From positions 166,831 through 230,830 of the forward strand of contig MNCI01006052.1 of the NCBI GenBank assembly GCA_015680685.1: a stretch of DNA of 64,000 bases, written 5' to 3'. Positions 56,404 to 64,000 of the stretch are shown in pieces. The stretch's first letter is position 1; each line of letters starts with the position of its first letter. The notes beneath the pieces were generated by a model. It worked only from the letters and a program-made list of their open reading frames with translations, was not told the origin of the DNA and did not search any database. The DNA is from Gnetum montanum (Eukaryota > Streptophyta > Gnetopsida > Gnetales > Gnetaceae). The translations under genes and the position numbers were made by a program.

Positions 56404-56750
56404 GCAACGACTGCAAAAAAAACTTTTAAGATGGTGTAAGATTCAAAAACTGTTCTGGTCTCACATGGCAAGAAACAACAGAAAAAGTTTTAGATATTGG
56501 GAGAAGATAATTATGGTAGGCGGCAAACTGCTGCTGATGCTACGCCTCAGATTCACAATTTTATTAAGTATCTGCCCAGTGCATGTGCTGTGGGAAATTG
56601 CGAAAAAGCCAAAACAGATGCTAACAATCAAATTTTAATTTTTGTTGCATTTGTTTGTTGCCAAAGTCAGAACAGGATATCATAGCAAATGAAACCCAGA
56701 TCCAGCAGGGCCAAGTTGTCTGCATTTCTGGTTTGGAATCCTTTGTCCAA

Positions 56751-56812
56751 GGTGGCATGGTTTGATGGTTAAACGCAATCCGGTGGCATGGTTTGATGGT
56801 TAAACGCAATCC
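56751..56812. repeat. 31-bp tandem duplication
   Basis: GGTGGCATGGTTTGATGGTT followed by AAACGCAATCC occurs twice in a row, at 56751 and 56782. Copy 1 of the locus has one unit (about 4126). Confidence 0.95.
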
Positions 56813-56841
56813 ATAAATTTGATCTTACAGGCTTTTTACCA

Positions 56842-56963
56842 AACTAAGATAGACATAAATTTAATGTCATGAAGTTTTTGCCAAAATACGACTGACAAAC
56901 CTAACTAAGATAGACATAAATATAATGTCATGAAGTTTTTGCCAAAATAAGACTGACAAACCT
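56842..56963. repeat. 61-bp tandem duplication
   Basis: AACTAAGATAGACATAAAT through GACAAACCT repeats at 56842 and 56903 with few changes. In copy 1 this place holds the R4 insertion and a single unit. Confidence 0.9.
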
Positions 56964-56979
56964 AGAGTTGAGTGTAAGA

Positions 56980-59945
56980 AACTGATAAACAGAAATCGAC
57001 AATGGATTCTAAAGCATTAGATATTTTTAAGAAGAAAAGGAAGGACATTTGTTTTTTTTTAAAAAAATAATCCGCTGTGCATTAGATATTTTTGAAACAA
57101 TCACGTTTGGTTTATGATCGGCCATATTTAGTAGTTCACTTTAGGATGAGGATGATATTCATTTGCGTTTAAAATTACCTGTTTGACCAAGCTGCAAGCT
57201 CAATCCATTACCGTGCATTTACCGTGCATTATTTATTTAATTGGTACGTCATCAGGATTGTCTTTTAACACAAAATTGATTTGATTGTTATACGAATATG
57301 ATTTTTTTAACAGGAGTGTTCAAACTTGAAATTTTTTTAAACGGTGGATAGTCTAAGACATAGGGCTGCTATTATTTAGAACGATGATATTGTACTGGTT
57401 CTTCATGTCATAAGAGTGGGTTCTAGCTTAGGCATATATAAAACGAGGTTGGGCTTTTACTTATATACTTCTTTTCTAAAACTTTACTTAGCAGTCAAGT
57501 ATTGAATCTTTCACTTAACAAAAATAAATGCAATCTAAAACATATAGTTAACATGATACTTAATTAGAACTTATATATAACATGAAAGTTCATAGATGAT
57601 TTATTTATTTATTTTTAAAATAGAGAAGTATTAAGTTAAAATCTTATTGCAGTTTCGGAGAAATCAACTCTATAATTTGGTAGATTTTTTGAAATGCATT
57701 CAAAAATTTTTGGCCAAAAGGAAGAAAATGCTGTTGTCTACAATGGTGTTTATTAATTCACTAATTAGTGACATAACTTTTGAGTCAATTGCATGTATGC
57801 AACCTAATTTCCGAGTTAAGAGTCTTGGTTTGGTAATTGTAATTCTAATGGACATCACTTATGGATTTTTTTACCTTAAAAAAAATTTGTAAAAGACACT
57901 CTAAAACTACGGTCTAATAGCTACAAGGACTCTTATGGGAGGCAAGTACAAATTCAACCTCAGTTTATAATAAAAACTATCTCTTTTTTCTAAAATCCTC
58001 ATGGACATTTCCTACTCTTCATCAAGTTATCAATGCATGTGATACAATGCTTTTTTAACAATTTCTTTTTTAGTAAAATGAGTTAATGACTTTTGAGGTA
58101 TGGTAGGTTACCTTGGATGCAACATTGCTTTATGAATTTGTAAATTTACAAGGCTATGATATGCAAAATGTCATGGTTTGCAACTCATAGGTTTCATTGA
58201 AAGGCTATGATAAGACATGAACTAAATTGAAAGCATGGTAATAAATAAATAAATATTTAGAGATTAAATTTGAAGGACATCCTATAGTTTCTATATGGAA
58301 GGTGACTTTTAATATTATTTTAGTACTTTTAATTTACTCTTGTAATTACTATATTTGAGATCTTATTGACCCTTCATATACCATGTACTTGTATAAAATG
58401 CCCTTCTAGGTGAAAGACAATTTTGGTATGGAGTCCTTCATATGCATACTACTTTTTGATTAAAAAGACTTTTAANATGGTACACAAAAAGTTCACAAAA
58501 GTAAAAAATTTGATCATCAACTATGAATATCAATTCATCCTCCATCACTTTTAGCTGCTTATAGTGACAACATGATTGGGTACTTGTATAATTTGTTAAC
58601 ATGGTTTCACATTTAAAGATTTGTAATGAAATTCTTACATACTATGCAATTTCTTTGTAAGGTTCTGCGTATCATAATGATTATGTTTTTATGCATATCA
58701 ATATGGGCTAACCTCCTAAAGTAAGAAAAGTATTTGAGGATGACTTTCTATGGTTTCGCTATCTCATAGCACTTTAAATTTTTTAACCTATATGCCTAAT
58801 ATCATAGTCTAAAACCAAGCTTTAAATTTGTAGGTTATATNTGTAGAGTCATGTTAGAAATTATAATAGACCATGACATAACATTAAATTGATTTTTTTC
58901 TCAAGAAAAAAATCTTGAAACTTAGAAATCTGTATTTCATGAGTTTAATATCCATGAGGTCACCTTGATCCCTTCTATACTTTGGAAATGAATAGTAACA
59001 AATTTGATGAGAAATATGAGAAATGTTAAACTTGACTATTTATCTTTCTCCATTGAAACTGAAACTTTCAATAATTGAATTTGTAAGGATTGTTATTTGA
59101 ATAGAATGTATTGAGATGCTAAATTGATGTTGTAGACACTATGAATGTTTACAAATCATTAGGGAACTTGATACAACAATTGATGAAATTAATGAATGTT
59201 AGTGAACAAAGACTATTGTAAAAGATGAAATATGGAAAGAGAGCTAGGAATATTGAGAGAAATTTGGACACAATCTTTAATGCAAAATTTTTGAAAGTGT
59301 TACAACATGATTTGGCCTTTATATTTATAAAAAAAAAACAATGGGTTCATACTAGGGGATAATGGAAAGGTATTCCCTTTAATTAAAATGAATATAATTG
59401 AAAAAAATCATAATGAACTAAGGTAAAATAAAATACATCCATTCATCAATTCATTTTTTAATAACAATATTTAACATATCATGGTTAAGTCTTCTAATTC
59501 CACTGGATGAAGGAAAAATTACATGGCTTTTGGTTTGTAAAGTACAATACATACTAAATGAACAAAAATCAAGATAACATCGTCATCTTCTTAACTTAAA
59601 TTTCACACTAATTATATTAGTCACTAATTATGAGAATTCTAACCTTCAACAAGCTTTTCTAATTATTTACTTTCAACTATGTTCCATGAACTCCTTAAAT
59701 GTTTATAATTTACAAGCACATGGTATACAAAACCTTCTCGAGAAATTGTATCATTGCCTATGTATTTTGTCACTCATTACAAGAATCCAAGCCTGTAAAG
59801 CTTATTATTTTATGGATGACACAAAATATGTCTATTAAATCCTTATGGTTCTAGCATGAATGTTATTTGAAAAACATTTTAACTTTGAAACTAAAAGTAA
59901 ACTATTTTATCACATGAAGAAGTTTTAGTAATTTATCTTATACTA
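56980..59945. other. AT-rich duplicated block, copy 2, no gene seen
   Basis: Collinear with 10051-13265 except for an inverted segment bounded by two N (58476 and 58841) and loss of about 270 bp that copy 1 has at 11925-12195. Confidence 0.65.
58477..58840. other. 364-bp segment inverted relative to copy 1, bounded by single N
   Basis: Its reverse complement aligns end to end with 11561-11924, the same length. A single N sits at each junction. Confidence 0.9.
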
Positions 59946-61140
59946 ATTTCTAGATAGAACATTACTCAAATGTCTAGGCAAGAAACTCAAGAAGTTTTCT
60001 TGGAGGTAGAAATACTATAGAGCTAACCAATTTGAAGCATTTTTTACTCCATTATCAATAAAGGATAACTATAGCTATAGGATTCAACAAAAAATCTAGA
60101 AAGATGTTTTTGGCTACTCAATCATGTTAATATAGAAAAATCATATCATAATCAAGTTATCACCACCATACTACCTTTATTTGAATGACATGAGATTAAT
60201 TAATACATATGATCTTCATTGACTTCGAAATAACATTCAATAGAATGCCTAAAGATAAAATTTTGTGGGCCTTATAGAGAAAAAATAAAAACATTCCAAA
60301 TAAATATATCAAGGTGATTCATGACATATATGAAGGAGCCACTACTATAATTCTAATAATTTATGGAATCACATCTAACTTTCCAATTATAGTAGGTTTA
60401 TATCAAGGATTTAGCCTTAGCCCATACTTGTTTGCTATTGTTATGGATGAATTAACAAAGGACATAAAGGATGGAATTCCTTAGTGTATGCTATTTGCAG
60501 ATGATATTGTCTTAGTAAATACAACTCAATAAAATATTTCTTCTAAAATGATAAAGAGGAGACATGCTTTAGAATCCAAAGGCCTAAAAATCAAGAGAAC
60601 CAAGTAGAATATATGGAATGGAATTTTAGTTATAGCATAGAAATTGGTGAAGTAGAAGTGATAATTCAAGGCTAAAATCTCTCTCATTGCAAACAATTAT
60701 ACAACTTAGGATCAATACTCTAATTAAATGGTGAAATTGATAAAGATATAAGAAGTATGATTAAGGTTGGATGTTCAAAATAAAGATAGGCTAGTGATGT
60801 TCTATGTTATAAAATAATCTCAATAAAACTAAAGGGAAAATTTTGTAGAATAATCATCAAGCCTACTATCTTATATGGTATTGAATGCTGGATAATACAA
60901 AAGAGACATGAACAACAAATTAGTGTGGAAAAAATATGAATTCTTATATAGATATCGAATGTTATAGTAAGAGAAAAACTACATACTACTACATAATACA
61001 ACTATTATGTAATATAGACATTACAAAGAAACTTCCAATTGCTCCTATTCTTAAACAAGCTACAAGAATGACATTTTAGTTGATTTGAACATGTATAAAG
61101 AAGATTTAACAATGAGCCTATTAAAAAAAATTTCTACATA
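59946..61140 (+). pseudogene. RTE-type LINE reverse transcriptase, copy 2
   Basis: Paralogue of the three-part LINE at 13266-30658 but uninterrupted by R5 and R6. It keeps MLFADDIVLVNTTQ with the catalytic FADD motif, RRHALESKGLKIKRTK, LKGKFCR-like and YGIECW-like thumb peptides, and CIKKI near the end. It has several stops and is cut by R10 at 61146. The 3' tail with GAT repeat is not present here. Confidence 0.75.
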
Positions 61141-61145
61141 ATTAG

Positions 61146-62136
61146 TGATGAGTCATTAGTTGGTTGCGTTGACACACTCGCTTCAATGCAAACACCTTGA
61201 TGCATCTATGTCCACACAACTCCCTCGACCCAACCATTTCGATATAGTCACTTCGAAGTAGCTACATCGACTAGGCCCTATCGATTAGCCCCATCCACTA
61301 GGCCTTGTTGACTAGGCCCTATCAACGCATGAAATGATGTGTTGATGAGGCCCCATCGATGTAGTGTCTATTTTCGCCTATAAATATGCATGCTTCCGTT
61401 GTGTATTATCATTCTTTTGTCAATAGAGTAGCCAAACTCTTGTAGTTTTATTTTGTAATCTTAGAGAATAGTTAAGAAGTGCCCACAGTGTGGATCTAAG
61501 TCGGTTGTATGATGTCTTATTTGAGTGGCAATGTGCCTGGACACATTTCATGAATGATAATAAGATTGAGATTGATTCTTATTCATTGTAGCACTCTAAC
61601 TTAGATTAAATTTACTTTCCATGCAATTTATGTTTCATGTACTTAGTTAATATTTATGTTTTCATTCATATTAATGAATTGGTGGAATGAGCGCAACTAG
61701 TTTTGAGTGTAAACATGTATTCACTTGGTAATCTCAATAGTCGTATTGCTTGGTTTGCCCAACAGCATAGTGCTTGTTAATCCCAATTGTGGATACATGG
61801 GTTCAAGATGTGTATGGTAAGCTGGGAATAGACACTCATTGCTCGTAGGCTACTTTAGACTTTATCTTTATGTTGTTAATTGGATTGAGTAATTGATTTC
61901 TCTATTATTTTTAAGAGTAGCATAAGGTCAAAACAACATCAAGAATCATATGCCTCACTCTAGACTAAACCACACATGACAAAGCTACCACTAGTCCAAG
62001 TGGAAAGATAGTGAACTGTGATCAATGCTTAATGATCTAGATGCACAACTAGTCCCATCCATAGAATTCGATTGGATGGTGTGTGAACACTTGTGATTCA
62101 TATGGTTGGGCATAGGAGGTACCTTGCTGCTCATCA
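61146..62136 (+). repeat. R10 5' LTR
   Basis: This 991-bp LTR runs TGATGAGTC to GCTCATCA. U3 boxes include ACATCGACTAGGCCC, TATCGATTAGCCC, GTTGACTAGGCCC and GTTGATGAGGCCCC (61255-61365). TATAAATA at 61379-61386. The U5 stem AATGAG (61686-61691) pairs with CTCATT (61835-61840). Confidence 0.85.
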
Positions 62137-62157
62137 TTGGTTTCATTTCTAGGGATG
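62137..62157 (+). promoter_or_regulatory. R10 primer-binding site, decayed tRNA-Asp type
   Basis: TTGGTTTCATTTCTAGGGAT follows the LTR; the block after it (GGTGTGAGTTATCTAGATTAG) is shared with R6 and R8. Confidence 0.55.
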
Positions 62158-62261
62158 GTGTGAGTTATCTAGATTAGTTATATCATACATGATTGCTGTA
62201 AATGCATTAATAATTTATCTTTCAGAAAATATTAAATCACATACATCATAAAATAAAAATA

Positions 62262-63960
62262 ATGTCTCCTTCACATGGAAGCGATAATGCATCATATGGA
62301 GATAACATTCATTGGAAAACTAATGAGATATATATTGAAGAAAATTGGAGTGAAAAACCTTATGTAGGGGTTTCATATGTTCATGACCACCCTGACTACA
62401 CTCAAGGACTACATTCACCTAAGGCAGACAATCCTAGAGGAGATGAAGTAAGTCCTAGACCAGGGAAGGCCTCAAGGCCTAGAACCTCCTCAAAACCTAG
62501 AAAAGATACATCAAGGAACCATGGGGAATACTATAGAAGCCATGTAGACTCTCCTAGTTCCTCATCTTCATCTTCCTCTTCAATGTCTAGTTCTGACAAA
62601 GATGAACATAGTTATAGAAATAGAGCTCCACTAAGGGGTCAAAATAAAAATAGAAATTGAAGCCAAGGGAAAAATCAAAGACATAAAAATGAGCATAGGC
62701 CAAATCATTACAATTAGACAAATAGAAATATAAATTTCACCACATCATGTTTGATGACAGTGAACTTTTGTTGGCCACTAAGAGCATGACGTAGATCAAA
62801 GAGGTAGTTAAAACACCCCACAAGCATTGCAAGGAAAGTCACATCAATAGGCTTGATATGAATAACATCCCTAAATTTGAGGGAGGCTATGATTCTGACC
62901 CACATCATCATTTGCAAGCCTTCCATGATGCCTGCATCTTACAGAACATTAAAAGTGGGTGGCAAAATCTTAAGCTCTTTTCTAGGATACTAACAAACAA
63001 AGCCAAAGTGTGATATAGATCATTGAAATCAAATTCAATCCATTAGTGGTCCACAATGCTGGAACTCTTTAATGAGAAATACCAAACCTATGCGAGGGTG
63101 TCCAACCTAAGGAAATGAATCCAAGGATGGAAATAAGAATAATATGAAACCTTGGATATGACCCTAGATAGATACTATTCTCTACTGAATAAATGTCTAG
63201 GCCATGGATTCTCTCAAGAAGAGAAACGTTTTCACATCATATATGGGCTTCATAGTCAAACATGAGAGACCCTTGGGATGTATTCTCAAGGCCAATTATA
63301 TGAACTAGGAACCCATTAGATCCAAAAGTTAATCAAACATGTGGAAAAAGAAGAAGGAGAGCTATGTAAACAAGAGAATATTGAGAAATATCATTGGGAC
63401 CCAACTCTTCAAAAGAAGAGGGTCCATATCTATGATGAGAAAAAAGAGGTAGCTCTTGATTAGGTGATTTCACAACAAACCTTGTCAATACAAAAGTATA
63501 TCGATGAGCTTGAAGCAAAGCTAGATAAGATGTCGAAATGGATAAATGCAAAAGTTACAACTTGGGTAGAAATCGTAGAGGAGAGAGTAATGAAAACAAA
63601 TTAAGTGATCACAACAAAAGAAGGAAAAAGAACCAAGAAACAACTAGGAACAGCTATCGACAAAAAGGGAAAATGGTTGTAGAAGAATAGGCTATAGACT
63701 CAACCACTAAAAATGATGATGGATGTGAAATCTACCTATATGATCATCTAAAGGGATTTTTCCCAATCATGTTACATCTACATGAGTATTGCCTTCTACA
63801 TTGAATCCAAATTTCGTACAAAAGAAAATGCCTAAGAAATTACCTTTTTCACAAGGTAATTATAGACAATTCTACAACCAACCGTACCATCCTAGTGGGA
63901 CTTCTTACAAGCCTCAACTCTATCATCCAACATAGTGGCAAAACCCACAGTCATGGGGGA
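62262..63960 (+). pseudogene. R10 gag
   Basis: An open N-terminal part (62262-62660) starts MSPSHGSDNASYGDNIHW and contains a ten-plus Ser run. After a stop, the gag core continues in broken frames: MNNIPKFEGGYDSDPHHHLQ, LQNIKSGWQNLKLFSRIL, MLELFNEKYQTYARVSNLRK, ETLGMYSQGQLYELGTH. A decayed knuckle GCEIYLYDHLKGFFP (both first-pair Cys reduced to one) follows near 63725, then a Pro/Tyr/Gln stretch. It encodes a capsid-like protein in intact relatives; this copy is dead. Confidence 0.75.
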
Positions 63961-64000
63961 GGCCATATCAAACCAACACTACCCTTATTACTAGCTGAAC

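Larger units (their letters stand above)
61146..64000 (+). mobile_element. R10: LTR element with gag, continues past window end
   Basis: 5' LTR (61146-62136), primer site (62137), gag (62262 onward) and the window ends in the Pro/Tyr-rich part after the zinc knuckle. The left target-duplication half would be ATTAG (61141-61145). U3 carries TCGACTAGGCCC-type boxes. Gag N-terminus matches R6/R8. Whether it has pol cannot be seen. Confidence 0.85.

Overview
The window looks like nuclear DNA from a vascular plant, probably a large repeat-rich genome; I cannot name the species. It is AT-rich with no operons, tRNA, rRNA or CRISPR. Nearly everything is retroelement: Ty3/gypsy-type LTR elements of an Athila-like lineage (tRNA-Asp-like primer site, gag with a plant-type zinc knuckle, a 3' ORF with a 'putative plant transposon protein'-like domain), RTE-type LINE pieces, a short-interior LTR family and a foldback element. 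Scaffold gaps lie at 14398-15252 and 43332-44194, with single N at 41391, 58476 and 58841.

Layout, using names R1-R10 for LTR elements in order of left end: R1 end (1-100, minus); LINE piece (101-733); R2 solo LTR (734-1607); unannotated DNA with a 230-bp tandem duplication; a small acidic-protein pseudogene (3150-3703, minus); R3 (4177-7450) and R4 (7500-10045), related non-coding LTR elements; a LINE broken by R5 (13911-21258, plus, gag-protease only) and R6 (21749-30377, minus, gag plus ORF3); a second LINE piece (30800-31449) carrying R7 (31450 to about 36500, plus, deleted gag-integrase-ORF3); a kinase fragment (36891-37055); a PIF1-type helicase pseudogene (37590-38640); a foldback element (38951-55320) split by R8 (39271-55141, minus, gag plus ORF3), which is itself split by R9 (43294-50748, plus, sister of R5); a second copy of the acidic pseudogene and LINE block (55321-61140); and R10 (61146 to the window end, plus). 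Insertion order follows from nesting, 5-bp target duplications and pre-insertion sites seen in the paralogous block.

No LTR element shown here contains a reverse transcriptase. R5 and R9 keep gag and protease and then read in frame into the same C-terminal tail that ends the integrase of R7, so pol appears to have been excised in frame. R6 and R8 keep gag and ORF3. They would need enzymes supplied in trans.

Three linked signals look new. (1) The U5 part of the LTRs carries stem-loops whose stems differ in sequence between copies and families but remain complementary. (2) U3 carries short palindromic motifs ahead of a TATA box, and a second motif-plus-TATA cluster lies inside R6, R7 and R8 upstream of ORF3, with the motif type matching that family's LTR. 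(3) A plant-type branch point and 3' splice acceptor sit directly before the ORF3 start in five elements. Together they suggest separately controlled ORF3 expression and a structured leader kept by parasitic elements. This is inference from sequence alone.
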